A stretch of DNA of 64,000 nt from Streptomyces sp. 1-11 (GTDB lineage Bacteria > Actinomycetota > Actinomycetes > Streptomycetales > Streptomycetaceae): positions 310,001 through 374,000 of the forward strand of contig NZ_BJTV01000007.1 of NCBI RefSeq assembly GCF_007176755.1. The letters are read 5' to 3'. This document shows positions 41,592 through 50,472 of the stretch, piece after piece. The position numbers were made by a program, and so were the translations under genes. Within the stretch, counting starts at the first letter, position 1. Each line of letters starts with the position of its first letter. A model generated the notes under the pieces. It did no database searches, was not told the DNA's origin, and saw only the letters and a program-made list of their open reading frames with translations.

Positions 41592-42776
41592 GTGACCGGC
41601 ACGGACTCACTGGCCGACCTCGTCTGGGCACGAGGATTCACGGACTCGGCCTGGGCACGACGACACACGACGGCAGGCCGGGAGATCATGCCCAGCCGCC
41701 GGGTCTGGCGGGGCCGGGGCCGCCCCGGTGACCTGCCCGCGTCACCGTCCCGGGCCCTCGACGACCTCAGCGTCACCGACTCCCGCGGACGCACTCTCAC
41801 GCTGCCGGAACTGCTCGCCCAGGCCGAGACGGACGCCCTGCTCGTCCTGCACCGGGGCAGACTCGTCCACGAGCAGTACCTGCACTGCTACGAGGCGCAC
41901 GTCCCGCACTTCAACGCCTCGGCCGCCAAGTCCTATCTCGGCCTGCTGGCCGCGGCCCTCGCCCACGAGGGACACCTCGACCGCGGCGCCCAGGTCGCCA
42001 AGTACGTGCCCGAGCTGTCCGGCACCGCCTTCGGGGACGCCCAGATCGACCATCTCCTGCACATGGGCACGCGGATGAGCTACGCCGGCCGCCCGTACGA
42101 CAAGGCCCTGGAGGCGCAGCGCTACTTCGCCGTCCTCGCTCCGCGACTGCGTCCCCACGGCTACTCGGGACCCGCGTCCATCCGCGAACACCTCGCCACA
42201 GCCAGGGCCACGGGCGAGCCCGGCACGGAGTTCCGCTACGAGAACGGCAACGTCGAGGCGCTCGCCGAGGTCCTGCGGCGGATCACCGGGCTCAGCACCT
42301 CGGCGCTGATGTCCGAGATGATCTGGTCCCGGATCGGAGCTGAAGAGGACGCGTACTACCTGGTCGACGCGGACGGCGCCGAGGCAGCCTGCGGCGGCTT
42401 CAGCGCCACCGCGCGCGACGTGGCCCGCCTGGGCGAACTGGTCCGCTGCGGCGGGGCGGTCGGTGACCGCCAGATCCTGCCGGAAGCGGTGACCAGCCTC
42501 GTCGAGGGTGTCCCGGACGGCTACCCGCGCCGGGTCCGCCTGCCCATGGCACCGGCTGACTCGCCGGCCGCCCTCTCCTACCACGATCTGTGGTGGATCC
42601 TGAACGACCCCTACGGGTCCTTCATGGCCAGCGGCATCCACGGTCAACGCCTGTTCGTCTCGCCCGCGCTGGACCTGGTCGTCGTCCACTACGCCTCTCA
42701 GGTGGTCTCCCCGGCGGTCCCGCAGGTCCCTCTCGTGCAGGCGTTCCTCTCGATCGGCGAGCGTCTCAACGGGTAG
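41592..42776 (+). CDS. Serine hydrolase, beta-lactamase fold (6-aminohexanoate-dimer hydrolase-like)
   Basis: A 394-residue cytoplasmic serine hydrolase of the class C beta-lactamase fold. SxxK is NASAAKSYLG (about residue 110), YxN is YENGN and a C-terminal GIHGQRLFVSP replaces the KTG box. These match the NylB/esterase VIII group, which hydrolyses amides, esters or cyclic oligomers. No signal peptide is visible. GGAG at 41582-41585 supports GTG 41592. It follows the tetR gene at about 100 bases. The substrate is unknown. Confidence 0.85.
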   Translation: MTGTDSLADLVWARGFTDSAWARRHTTAGREIMPSRRVWRGRGRPGDLPASPSRALDDLSVTDSRGRTLTLPELLAQAETDALLVLHRGRLVHEQYLHCYEAHVPHFNASAAKSYLGLLAAALAHEGHLDRGAQVAKYVPELSGTAFGDAQIDHLLHMGTRMSYAGRPYDKALEAQRYFAVLAPRLRPHGYSGPASIREHLATARATGEPGTEFRYENGNVEALAEVLRRITGLSTSALMSEMIWSRIGAEEDAYYLVDADGAEAACGGFSATARDVARLGELVRCGGAVGDRQILPEAVTSLVEGVPDGYPRRVRLPMAPADSPAALSYHDLWWILNDPYGSFMASGIHGQRLFVSPALDLVVVHYASQVVSPAVPQVPLVQAFLSIGERLNG

Positions 42777-42844
42777 GGGGCACGTGGTCCGAGGCGGTCA
42801 TGGCTTCCACGGACAGGACCTGGCCTGCTTCCACGGACCGGGGC

Positions 42845-43297
42845 TCAGCCCCTACCGGCCGGCGGGTCCGCGTAGATACCCCGCAGCATGCCGGTGGCCT
42901 GCCCCACTTCGATGAGGTAGCCGTCCGGGTCGCGCAGGTAGCACCGCAGTTCGGCCTTGCGGTCGATGGGCGGCGTGAGGAATTCCGCCCCCTTGGCGCT
43001 CCACTCCCGGTGACATGCCTCGATGTCGGCCACCCGGAGGTTGAGGAAGCTGCTGACCGTGCTCGGGTCGGCGGGTGGACGCAGGGTGACGCCCGGCTTG
43101 TCCGGGGTGGGGCCGCCGCCCGGGTTCATGATGATCCAGCCGTTGGCCAGCTTGACGGTGCAGGGGTTCTCCTCGAGCACCACCTCGCCACCCAGAACGT
43201 CGGTGTAGAAGGCGCGAGATCGGTTCACGTCGGCCACCGTCAGGAAGTGAGTGACGAGCAGTCCGGAATCCGGGGCGGGAAAACCCTCACGGTGCAT
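42845..43297 (-). CDS. VOC family (glyoxalase/bleomycin resistance-like) protein
   Basis: A 150-residue VOC superfamily protein with two paired beta-alpha-beta-beta-beta modules. Seen: LVTHFLTVADVNRSRAFYTDVLGGEVVLEE, then RVADIEACHREWSAKGAEFLTPP and LRCYLRDPDGYLIEVGQATG. His and Glu at the fold's metal positions appear in THFL and LIEV. Family members are dioxygenases, isomerases or drug-binding proteins. GGAGG before ATG 43297 sets the start. A perfect palindrome overlaps the likely promoter, so it may be regulated. Confidence 0.87.
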   Translation of the reverse strand: MHREGFPAPDSGLLVTHFLTVADVNRSRAFYTDVLGGEVVLEENPCTVKLANGWIIMNPGGGPTPDKPGVTLRPPADPSTVSSFLNLRVADIEACHREWSAKGAEFLTPPIDRKAELRCYLRDPDGYLIEVGQATGMLRGIYADPPAGRG

Positions 43298-43665
43298 GCA
43301 GGACCTCCAGGTGAATCGGGGCTTTCCTCTCATAATGGACCGGCGGCTGTCCGTAGTACGGATGGACACGGCGTCCTCGCCGCGGTGGAGTGCGTGCCTC
43401 GACGCGGGCCGGAGCACCCCTGGACCGGCACGGGCCGGTACGCCGCCGGCCGTGGGGGAGGGGGACCGGCAGAAGTGGAGCGGCCCGCATTCCTGCCGGG
43501 CGAACTGCCTGGGACAGCGGGGGTGCCGATGGTCGACTGGTCTCGGGGCGCCGGCCGTGGGCGGGGGTCCCGCCAGGCCCGGCCCGTCGGGGCAGGGGCC
43601 CGACGGGCCGGGGACCGGACAGACCAGCCGGACCGACCAACCGGACAGACCAGAGGGGAACGGAT
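43298..43665. other. Divergent intergenic region with operator
   Basis: A 368-base interval between VOC and PIG-L genes. It holds the palindrome at 43350 and a duplicated CCGGACAGACCAG just upstream of the PIG-L start. No gene is recognised. Confidence 0.6.
43333..43362 (-). promoter_or_regulatory. VOC gene promoter with TCCGTA-g-TACGGA palindrome
   Basis: On the complement, CATTAT (43338-43333) is a good -10. The perfect palindrome TCCGTAGTACGGA (43350-43362) covers the expected -35 region. It resembles the CCGCAATACGG element near 29.5 kb. Confidence 0.6.
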
Positions 43666-44565
43666 ATGGGGACGGAACACGGGGAACGGATGAGCAGGCG
43701 TCAGGTGCTGGCGGCCGGTGGGCTGACGGGCGCGGCGCTCGCCGGCAGCACACTGTGGGCACCGGTGAAGGCCTCGGCGGCAGCGGCTCCGGCCATCTTC
43801 TACTCCCCGCACCAGGACGACGAGGCCCTGGGACTGGCGGGTTCCATCCTGGAGCACAAGACGGCCGGCCGGCCCGTCTACCTGGTTCTCGTGTCCAAGG
43901 GGGAGAACGACAAGCTGGCGGAGAAGATGAACCAGGACCCCTGCCCGCTGACCGCCGAGGACCCCCGTCACCCGTGCGCGGCCGGCGGCCACCATGGTCT
44001 GTCGTGGCCGACGGACGGGACGAGCATGATCGTGCCGGCCCGCACCGCCGAGTTCATGGCCTCGGCGAAGGCCCTCGGAGTCGACAAGGTCATCAACTTC
44101 AAGCTGAAGGACGACCCGTACAACTCCCAGGACGACTACTACCGCTTCGTGGACTCGGTCAAGGCGAAGACCAAAGCGCTCGCGAAGCAGTACCCGGGAG
44201 CGTCGCACAAGTTCACCGCCGGCTGGCTGGAGGAGACCGACACCCACAAGGCGCTCTCGGACGCGGCGTACTTCCTCATGAACGAGGGCGTGCTGACGGA
44301 CGTGCGGTTCAACTACGTCTACGCCTACGACAAACCCAAGAGCCAGCGCGCCAACGGCGCCGCGTACGTGCTGAACATCCCGTCGGCCCACATGGCGATC
44401 AAGCGCAAGGCGATCTACTGCTACAACACCTGGGCTCCGGACCGCAACCTCTACGCGCTCGGCTACCACAGCGTGCCGGACAAGATGGAGAGCGCCCACG
44501 AAGACCCCCGGGAGTTCGTGTTCACCATCCCGTCGAGGTACACGCCCGGTCCCATCAGGCACTAG
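43666..44565 (+). CDS. Tat-exported PIG-L family deacetylase
   Basis: A 299-residue protein of the LmbE/PIG-L family, zinc-dependent deacetylases of N-acetylglucosamine conjugates. It has a Tat-like signal (MSRRQVLAAGGLTGAALAG). The hallmark AIFYSPHQDDEALGLAGSI carries the metal-binding H..DD. A later His lies in THKALSDAAYF. An extracellular role is thus expected, unlike MshB. GAGGGG favours ATG 43666, while ATG 43690 also has an RBS and gives a shorter signal peptide. It is followed by a hydrophobic-gene region rather than an operon partner. Confidence 0.88.
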   Translation: MGTEHGERMSRRQVLAAGGLTGAALAGSTLWAPVKASAAAAPAIFYSPHQDDEALGLAGSILEHKTAGRPVYLVLVSKGENDKLAEKMNQDPCPLTAEDPRHPCAAGGHHGLSWPTDGTSMIVPARTAEFMASAKALGVDKVINFKLKDDPYNSQDDYYRFVDSVKAKTKALAKQYPGASHKFTAGWLEETDTHKALSDAAYFLMNEGVLTDVRFNYVYAYDKPKSQRANGAAYVLNIPSAHMAIKRKAIYCYNTWAPDRNLYALGYHSVPDKMESAHEDPREFVFTIPSRYTPGPIRH

Positions 44566-45019
44566 ACGGCGACGTTCCGGCCGGCTCCGTAGGGCCTTCG
44601 CCCCGGGAGCCGGCGCGGCGCCGACCACGCGACGCTTACCGGATCCGCGCCTGAGGCATCGGCAGGGCAGCGGCGGCCTCGTGACGTCACGAGCACCTGC
44701 CGTCCGGTTGCACGGAGCGGCCTCGCTGGATGAAACTGGAGGTCAGAGGCCTCCGTGGCCCTTCCGGAGCACGCTCACCCGGAGTGATGGTGAGCGAGGG
44801 GCGATCAAGGTGGTTCCGATCCCTGAGCGCGGCCTCACCCGCAACAGCCTCGCGTCCTGTGATTCCGGCGAACGTCGACGCGCCATGCTGGAAGCAGCCG
44901 TCAGACACCCGCGGAACCGCTCCCGGGATACGCCCCCGCCCCTTCTCGAAAGCCTTCGCCGCTCGCCGCCGGGCGGGTACGGTCACGCCGGCCACAAGGT
45001 CACTTCAGAAGGTGATGAC
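44566..45019. other. Intergenic region with 16-base palindrome
   Basis: A 454-base interval. It contains the perfect palindrome at 44678 (listed separately) and a long lead to the membrane protein gene. Small open frames exist in several phases without convincing features. No hairpin terminator for the PIG-L gene was found. Confidence 0.5.
44678..44693. promoter_or_regulatory. Perfect palindrome CTCGTGACGTCACGAG
   Basis: A 16-base perfect palindrome about 115 bases past the PIG-L stop and 330 bases ahead of the next gene. It may be a dimeric regulator site or a small hairpin. No regulator is adjacent. Confidence 0.4.
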
Positions 45020-46315
45020 GTGAGGATCCCCGCCAACGCTCCGAACAGCTCGCGTCAGCGGGCGCAACGGATGCTGGCAAGTCACAGAAGGTCGCGGGCC
45101 TGCTTGGCCTTGAGTCTGTTGGTCCTCCTGCTGACGACCGTGGTGCTGGGCTACTTCGGTGTGGAGGACCTTGAATCCGCGTTGAACTTCCCTGGCCGTA
45201 TGACCGGGGCGGCGCTCATCGTGAGCGCCATCATCACGTTCCTGGGCGCTGCTGCCGTCTTGGACCACTGGATATGGCACAGCTTTCCCTACTCCGGTCC
45301 GGTGGCGCTGGTGAGCACGTTCGTCGCCCTGTTGAGCAACGTCCTGCTCCTGGCCGGTATGTTGAAGGACGGCGATTCCGAACCTTACCGCGCGGTTTTC
45401 TGCGCGCTCACGGCAGGATCGATAGGGGCTGTTTTCGCGGTGTGGCGGACATCGGTCGTGATTCCGGCACCGAAGCGGGTGGCCGCGACCCTCATCGTCA
45501 CATCCCTGATCGCGGTAGGAAATTTCGGCTACCAGAACCTGTACATGCCGTCTCAGCGCGAGTCGGAGCCGGTCGTCAAGCTGACGACCGGAACTCCGGT
45601 CATGAGTAAGGATCGCAAGGCGTTCTCCGTGCCGGTCGACATCACTATGGAGAATCACAGCGATGTCGCCTTCTACGTACTCGGCGACATATTCCACGCC
45701 ATGGGGCAACGGGTGCCGCTGAGCCGGCGGGACCGACTCCGCCAGCAGTGGCGCACAGACTCCGAGCAGTGGTCGTCGTTCGAAGGCGCCAATCCGCTGT
45801 CCCGTCGTGAGATCCACCATCCCGGCGAGTTGGTGGAGGCGCAACCATGGATGCCCTACGGGCAGTGGATAGACCCCGGTAGCACTTTCTCCGCCCGCAT
45901 GGTCCTGCAACTTCCCATGGACACGCCGTACGACCAGGTCACCTTCTACGCCAGCGCAAGCCTGGCGCGAAAGGACCGGATGCGTGTGGAAAACCTACGA
46001 TTCAAAGGCAACTCCTGGCAGCGGGGCGCTGACACGCCTGGTTGGGTGACCAACAAAAAGGAATGGGACGCGCTCGTTTTCAAGGGAAAAATTCATGAAA
46101 GCAATGCGATCGACGAGCACACGAGGGATCGCCGGACCTTGTCCGTCTACTGGCGCTTCGGTGCGCACGGTGCAGACATAATGGAAGCCGTCACCTCACC
46201 CGGCGGCACCGGGGCATCCCCATCGGAGGCACAATTCCGGTACGGCATTCGTGATATTCAGACGGGCCCGGTGGAACGAACCCTCTGGGATATCAAGAGC
46301 CAGCGCAGCACGTAA
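45020..46315 (+). CDS. Uncharacterised four-helix membrane protein, low-GC
   Basis: A 431-residue protein I do not recognise. The first ~35 residues are basic, then four hydrophobic helices (~40-60, 70-95, 105-125, 135-165). A ~250-residue soluble, beta-rich domain follows (LTTGTPVMSKDRKAFSVPVDITMENHSDVAFYV, given by VDITMENHSDV; DQVTFYASASLARKDRMRVEN). The topology suggests an anchor plus an extracytoplasmic domain. AGAAGG before GTG 45020 supports the start. Codons are much less GC-biased than the neighbours (AAA, GAA, ATA and T-ending codons), so it may be acquired. Confidence 0.75.
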   Translation: MRIPANAPNSSRQRAQRMLASHRRSRACLALSLLVLLLTTVVLGYFGVEDLESALNFPGRMTGAALIVSAIITFLGAAAVLDHWIWHSFPYSGPVALVSTFVALLSNVLLLAGMLKDGDSEPYRAVFCALTAGSIGAVFAVWRTSVVIPAPKRVAATLIVTSLIAVGNFGYQNLYMPSQRESEPVVKLTTGTPVMSKDRKAFSVPVDITMENHSDVAFYVLGDIFHAMGQRVPLSRRDRLRQQWRTDSEQWSSFEGANPLSRREIHHPGELVEAQPWMPYGQWIDPGSTFSARMVLQLPMDTPYDQVTFYASASLARKDRMRVENLRFKGNSWQRGADTPGWVTNKKEWDALVFKGKIHESNAIDEHTRDRRTLSVYWRFGAHGADIMEAVTSPGGTGASPSEAQFRYGIRDIQTGPVERTLWDIKSQRST

Positions 46316-46401
46316 TCGTTGAAAGGCTCTGTCGGCGTGTCGCCAGTGATCCGCCGCATCCCGTTCGCAAGGGGCCTGGCCGCTTGGGCGAAGATGCTCG
46401 C

Positions 46402-46788
46402 ATGAGCCGAGAGACAGATGAAGTGCGCGAAGCCATCGCAGGCGAGCTGCGCCTCATGGACCCCAGTGTGCGCAGTTCACGAGCCCTTGCCCGACAGCTG
46501 CTGGACCCGGACTTCGTCGAGGTCGGCGCTTCGGGGCGGCGGTGGACGTATGACGAGATTCTGGCCGCGCTGCCCGAGTTGGACGGTGCGGCGGAGAGCG
46601 GTCCACGCTATGAGCCCTCCGACTTCACCGGTGTCCTGCTGGCACCCGGACTGGTCCACCTCACCTACGAGACCACCTGGGAGGGAAGCCGGGCCCGGCG
46701 GAGTTCGCTCTGGCGCAAGCAGGGTGCGGATGCGGGGTGGCAGATGTACTACCACCAGGCGACACCCGTCCCGCCCGACAGCGTGTGA
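46402..46788 (+). CDS. DUF4440-like NTF2-fold protein
   Basis: A 128-residue NTF2-like protein. It has the DUF4440 pattern: helix EVREAIAGELRLMDPSVRSS, then LLDPDFVEVGASGRRWTYDEILAALPE, GLVHLTYETTW and the C-terminal SSLWRKQGADAGWQMYYHQATP. Function of this family is unknown in most members. ATG 46402 is chosen; a TTG 18 bases upstream is possible. It lies between the low-GC membrane gene and DinB, with normal composition. Confidence 0.85.
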   Translation: MSRETDEVREAIAGELRLMDPSVRSSRALARQLLDPDFVEVGASGRRWTYDEILAALPELDGAAESGPRYEPSDFTGVLLAPGLVHLTYETTWEGSRARRSSLWRKQGADAGWQMYYHQATPVPPDSV

Positions 46789-46928
46789 CCGCGAATCTCG
46801 GACGGCGGGCGGCCTCGACGGCGCCGAACCGCTGCAGCGACCCGCCTCACGAGGAGTTGGGTTGAGCAGGGCGGGTCCGTCGGTAATCACCTCGACATTG
46901 GTCGGGGTGATCAGGGACGCTTCGCACG

Positions 46929-47435
46929 ATGACCAGAATCGATGACACACCGCCCGCGTGGGACGAGCGCACCCAGCTCACCACCTTCCTGGACTACGCA
47001 CGTGACACCGCCCGCGCCAAGTGCGAGGGCGTCTCCGCGGAGAACGCACGCAAGGCGCTTCTGCCGGGCTCACCGCTGATGACCATGAGCGGAGTGGTCA
47101 ATCACCTCCGCTGGGTCGAGTACTACTGGTTCCAAGTGGTCTTCCTCGGCGAGGAGGACCAGGGCCCCTGGACCGAGGAGGATCCCGACCGCGAGATGCG
47201 CATCGCCGTCGACTTCCCGCTCACGCGGTTGCTCGACGAATACGCCGAACAGAGCGCCCGCTACCGCGAACTGGTCGCCGGGACCAGCCTGGACAAGCAG
47301 GCGCAGCGAGCCGTTCGCGACGGCCTCCATGTCGACCTGCGCTGGATCCTCCTCCACCTCACCGAGGAGACGGCCCGTCACAACGGCCACCTGGACATCC
47401 TGCGCGAGATGCTCGACGGCACGACCGGCGACTAG
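46929..47435 (+). CDS. DinB family protein (DUF664)
   Basis: A 168-residue four-helix protein of the DinB/DUF664 group, many of which are mycothiol-dependent metal enzymes. Metal-ligand His residues are in MSGVVNHLRWVEYYWFQ (~residue 57) and LLHLTEETARHNGHLDILREML (near 140-150). Substrate is unknown. Start ATG 46929 lacks a strong RBS. It is preceded by a 140-base gap after the DUF4440 gene. A simple-sequence GCCGGA tract follows 17 bases past its stop. Confidence 0.88.
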   Translation: MTRIDDTPPAWDERTQLTTFLDYARDTARAKCEGVSAENARKALLPGSPLMTMSGVVNHLRWVEYYWFQVVFLGEEDQGPWTEEDPDREMRIAVDFPLTRLLDEYAEQSARYRELVAGTSLDKQAQRAVRDGLHVDLRWILLHLTEETARHNGHLDILREMLDGTTGD

Positions 47436-47452
47436 ACCTGGCGGAGATCATG

Positions 47453-47542
<90 letters not shown>

Positions 47543-47625
47543 TCGAGGTGACGGTGACGGTGACCGTGCTGTGGAAGAGGTTAGCGTCCAGCGACGCTCG
47601 GAGACGCGGTCACCCTGCGTCGCAC

Positions 47626-48159
47626 TCAGGGCCGAGGCTCCAGCACCTCCAGAGCTCCGGTCTCGGTGTCGTAGCTGCGCAGAGTGGTGAGACGGACCGA
47701 CAGCGGTGGCGCAGGCAGCAGTTCGGGGACGCGCCGGCCGGTGAAGGCGCCGGCGCGCCGGGTGCGGCCGAGGGTGATGTGCGGGCTCCAGCGCCCAGGC
47801 TCGTGGAAGGGGTTGAGGGTCTCGGGCGGGCTGTCCGAGGCCACCGCCTCCCACACCTGGCGATGCAGGACGGCCAGCGCGGCGTCCAGGTCCAGCGCCC
47901 AGGCCAGAACCGAGGTCGGCCGCTCGAAGCGGACCACACCGGTGAACCGCACCGGCAGCGGCAGAGCTGCGGCCACCCCGGCGAGCTCCCAGCGGATCGG
48001 GGCGGTCAGCTCCGGACAGGCGGCCAGGGTGAGGTGCGGGCTGTTGGTCGGTGAGCGGTGCCGCGCCTGGCTGGGCAGGTCGGCGTCCGCGAGCCGCCGC
48101 CAGGCCTCCCGGACCGTCAGCTCCGCCGCTTCGTCCAAGAGGAGCTCGACCGTGCGCAC
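47626..48159 (-). CDS. 2'-5' RNA ligase family protein (2H phosphoesterase)
   Basis: A 177-residue 2H phosphoesterase. The two signature H-x-T motifs are PHLTLA (~residue 41) and PHITLG (~128), the catalytic pair of LigT/ThpR proteins. They hydrolyse 2',3'-cyclic phosphates or join RNA ends with 2'-5' bonds. The chain is family length, with start ATG 48159. It is convergent with DinB and stands alone on its strand, followed by the PPOX gene 60 bases upstream. The RNA substrate is unknown. Confidence 0.88.
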   Translation of the reverse strand: MRTVELLLDEAAELTVREAWRRLADADLPSQARHRSPTNSPHLTLAACPELTAPIRWELAGVAAALPLPVRFTGVVRFERPTSVLAWALDLDAALAVLHRQVWEAVASDSPPETLNPFHEPGRWSPHITLGRTRRAGAFTGRRVPELLPAPPLSVRLTTLRSYDTETGALEVLEPRP

Positions 48160-48220
48160 CGCCGCAGCCTACCGGCGACCGCCAGCGGTTTCGGTGTGCG
48201 GGGGACGCGCCACAGGGGTT

Positions 48221-48625
48221 TCAGATATTGAGGCTCAGCACGCGGTCGACGGTGATCTCGATGACGACCAGGTCGAGCGGGGCGGGCGGGGGCGTGCCGT
48301 AGCGGGCTGCGTAGCGGCGGACGGCCTCGGACAGGCGCCCGCGGTCTTCGGTGACCTCGGCCCGGCCTTCCAGGGTGACCCAGCGCGAGCCGTCCGCCTG
48401 GCAGAGCGCGACACGGGCCGCCGGTCCGTCCGCGGCTACGTTCCGGGCCTTGCGGGCCCCTGCCCGGGTGGTCACCCGGGCCAGGGCCGAGGCCGGGTCG
48501 AAGGTGAAGCGGACCGGGGTGACGTGCGGCGTGCAGTCGGGGCGCAGGGTGGTGAGAGTGGCCGTGCGGGCGCATGTGAGGAAGGCCCGCATGCGGGAGG
48601 GGAGTTCGACTGCCGCCCGGCTCAC
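48221..48625 (-). CDS. F420-dependent PPOX-class oxidoreductase
   Basis: A 134-residue split-barrel protein of the PPOX class F420-dependent type. Seen: CARTATLTTLRPDCTPHVTPVRF, then RVTTRAGARKARNVAADGPAARVALCQ and VTLEGRAEVTED. They bind F420 or FMN and reduce small molecules. GTG 48625 overlaps the SDR stop by four bases (GTGA), so the two are translationally coupled. It is probably under control of the TetR gene beyond the SDR. Confidence 0.85.
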   Translation of the reverse strand: MSRAAVELPSRMRAFLTCARTATLTTLRPDCTPHVTPVRFTFDPASALARVTTRAGARKARNVAADGPAARVALCQADGSRWVTLEGRAEVTEDRGRLSEAVRRYAARYGTPPPAPLDLVVIEITVDRVLSLNI

Positions 48626-49314
48626 TTCTTCTTCACGCCCTCGTTCCAGATCAGCTTGGCGATGTTCGGCTTCACAGCCGTGGTGATGACGCCCATGGCC
48701 GTGCGCACGTACCGCCGCTCCTCCAGCTCGCGCAGCATGCTCGCGGCCAGGTCGGGGCGGGCGGTGAACACGCCGTCGGCGCTGGTCTCGGCGGTGCGGT
48801 AGGCCGTGACGGTGGGGTGGTCGAAGAGGCCGGAGGGCCGGACGAGGGTCCAGTCGAGGTCCGTCCGGCGGATCAGGGTCTCCATGCGGCGCATGTCCTC
48901 GTGAAGGGTGCGACCGAGGCGTCGGTTCACCAACGGGTCGAGCACGAGGTTGAAGAAGTGCGCGCCGGTGGGGCGCCAGTGCGGGTCGGCGATGCTGGAG
49001 CTGACGGCGAGCAGCCGTTTGACGCCATGGCGTGCCATGGCCCCCGTGATGGCCATGGCACTCGCCGAGTAAGTGGTGATCGTGTCCTTGCTGAAGCGCG
49101 CGCCCAACGCGGACAGGACGGCGTCGGTGCCGTCGAGCGCGGCGGTGACGGCCGCCTGGTCGGTGGCGTCGGCGACGGTCACGGTGAGGCCGGGCCGCTC
49201 GGCGAGGGAGCCGGGGCGGCGGGTCACGGCGACGACCTCGTGGCCGGCGGCGAGGGCCTGGTCGGTGAGGTGGCGGCCGGTCGGTCCGTTGGCGCCGAAG
49301 ACTGCGATACGCAT
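48622..49314 (-). CDS. NAD(P)H-binding atypical SDR oxidoreductase
   Basis: A 230-residue atypical short-chain dehydrogenase of the NmrA/NAD(P)-binding type. The Rossmann motif is MRIAVFGANGPTGRHLTDQAL, with D58-type ADATD and GTDAVLSALGA. A LRPSGLFD strand sits near the substrate region. It overlaps the PPOX gene. It is divergent from a TetR regulator. Start ATG 49314 is preceded by GGAATGACCCGACATC. The substrate is unknown. Confidence 0.88.
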   Translation of the reverse strand: MRIAVFGANGPTGRHLTDQALAAGHEVVAVTRRPGSLAERPGLTVTVADATDQAAVTAALDGTDAVLSALGARFSKDTITTYSASAMAITGAMARHGVKRLLAVSSSIADPHWRPTGAHFFNLVLDPLVNRRLGRTLHEDMRRMETLIRRTDLDWTLVRPSGLFDHPTVTAYRTAETSADGVFTARPDLAASMLRELEERRYVRTAMGVITTAVKPNIAKLIWNEGVKKK

Positions 49315-49390
49315 GATGTCGGGTCATTCCTTCGTGAGGTTCGCGGGACGGCCTTGACTGTGCCGACCACGAAAAGCAGGCTCAACGCCG

Positions 49391-50014
49391 ATGAATAACC
49401 AAGCTCCAGCCGCCGCCCGGACCCGAGGCCGCCCCCGCGGCAACCCGCCGACCCGCGAGTCGATCGTGTCGGCGGCCCGTGCGCTGTTCCTGGAGCGCGG
49501 CTACCGGGGCACCACGGTGCGCGCGGTCGCCGGGGCTGCCGGGGTCGACTCGGCGCTCATCGCCTACCACTTCGGCTCGAAGAAGGGCCTGTTCGCAGAG
49601 GTCATGCAGTTCCAATGCGCCAGTGCGCTGGCAGTGGACACCGTCCTCGGCGGCGACCCGGCCACCCTCCCCGGCCGGCTGATCGACGCGGTGACGAACC
49701 TCTGGGAGGACGCCGACTTCCGACGGCTCACCGGTCAGGGCGACGAGGCCGCGGAGGTGATCCGCGAGTACCTGGAACGCGAGCTGTTGGCCCCGCTTGC
49801 TGAATTTCTCGGCGGCTTCGACGCGACCGCCCGGGCCACGGCCGTGGTGACCGTCCTCGGCGGCCTCATCTACACCCGCTACGTCAACCCCCTCCCCACT
49901 CCCGCCGCCCTCACCCCGTCCGAGACCCGGCACGTCCTCACCCCGGCGCTGCGCGCGGCACTGGCCCCGAGACCGCGCACGGGGACAACCACCGGCCCAG
50001 GCCGACGGCACTGA
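49391..50014 (+). CDS. TetR family transcriptional regulator
   Basis: A 207-residue TetR protein. HTH at ~20-65 (GYRGTTVRAVAGAAGVDSALIAYHFGSKKGLF) and a C-terminal TetR_C domain. It is divergent from the coupled SDR/PPOX genes over only 76 bases, so it very likely regulates them. No obvious palindrome was seen in that interval. Start ATG 49391 is the first in frame. Confidence 0.92.
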   Translation: MNNQAPAAARTRGRPRGNPPTRESIVSAARALFLERGYRGTTVRAVAGAAGVDSALIAYHFGSKKGLFAEVMQFQCASALAVDTVLGGDPATLPGRLIDAVTNLWEDADFRRLTGQGDEAAEVIREYLERELLAPLAEFLGGFDATARATAVVTVLGGLIYTRYVNPLPTPAALTPSETRHVLTPALRAALAPRPRTGTTTGPGRRH

Positions 50015-50090
50015 CCGGCCTACGGTGACCCGCCGTCCGCCCTCATCACCCGTCGGCGGTCCGCGCGGTCCCCGGATAGGGAGTGCAGGC

Positions 50091-50462
50091 TCAGAAGCCG
50101 GTCATGGTGATCTTCCCGATCGTCCTGCCCGACTCCAGCATGCGGTGGGCCTCGCGCAGGTGCTCCGCGTTGATCGTGCCGAGGTCGGTGGTCGCCGTGG
50201 TGGTGATGATCCCGGCGTCCACCAGGCGGGCGATCTGGTTCAGGATGTGCCGCTGCACCGCCTGGTCGGGCGTCTGGTGGAGCGAGCGGGTGAACATGAA
50301 CTCCCAGTGGAAGGAGATGCTCTTGGACTTCAGCAGGCCGATCTCGACCGGACCGAAGTCGTCGATGGCCACGAGCCGTCCGAGCGGCCTGAGGATGTCC
50401 GCGTACGCGGCCAGGTTCTTGTCCGTGCCGGCGGTGCTGAAGACGCACAAGTGGTCGGCGCT
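50091..50462 (-). pseudogene. C-terminal fragment of zinc-type alcohol dehydrogenase
   Basis: About 124 residues match the C-terminus of TIGR02817-like zinc-binding alcohol dehydrogenases or quinone oxidoreductases. Seen: VFSTAGTDKNLAAYADILRPLGRLVAIDDF, then SISFHWEFMFTRSLHQTPD and the end EAHRMLESGRTIGKITMTGF. The catalytic and most of the Rossmann domain (about 200 residues) are absent. Immediately upstream the sequence becomes the complement of an HxlR fragment on the other strand. A deletion has removed both 5' ends. No plausible start remains. Confidence 0.85.
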
Positions 50463-50472
50463 CGCCATCGGG

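Noticed and set aside
44730..45023. 97-residue open frame before the membrane protein gene
   Set aside because: Arg/Pro/Ser-rich translation without motif, overlapping the RBS of the accepted gene.
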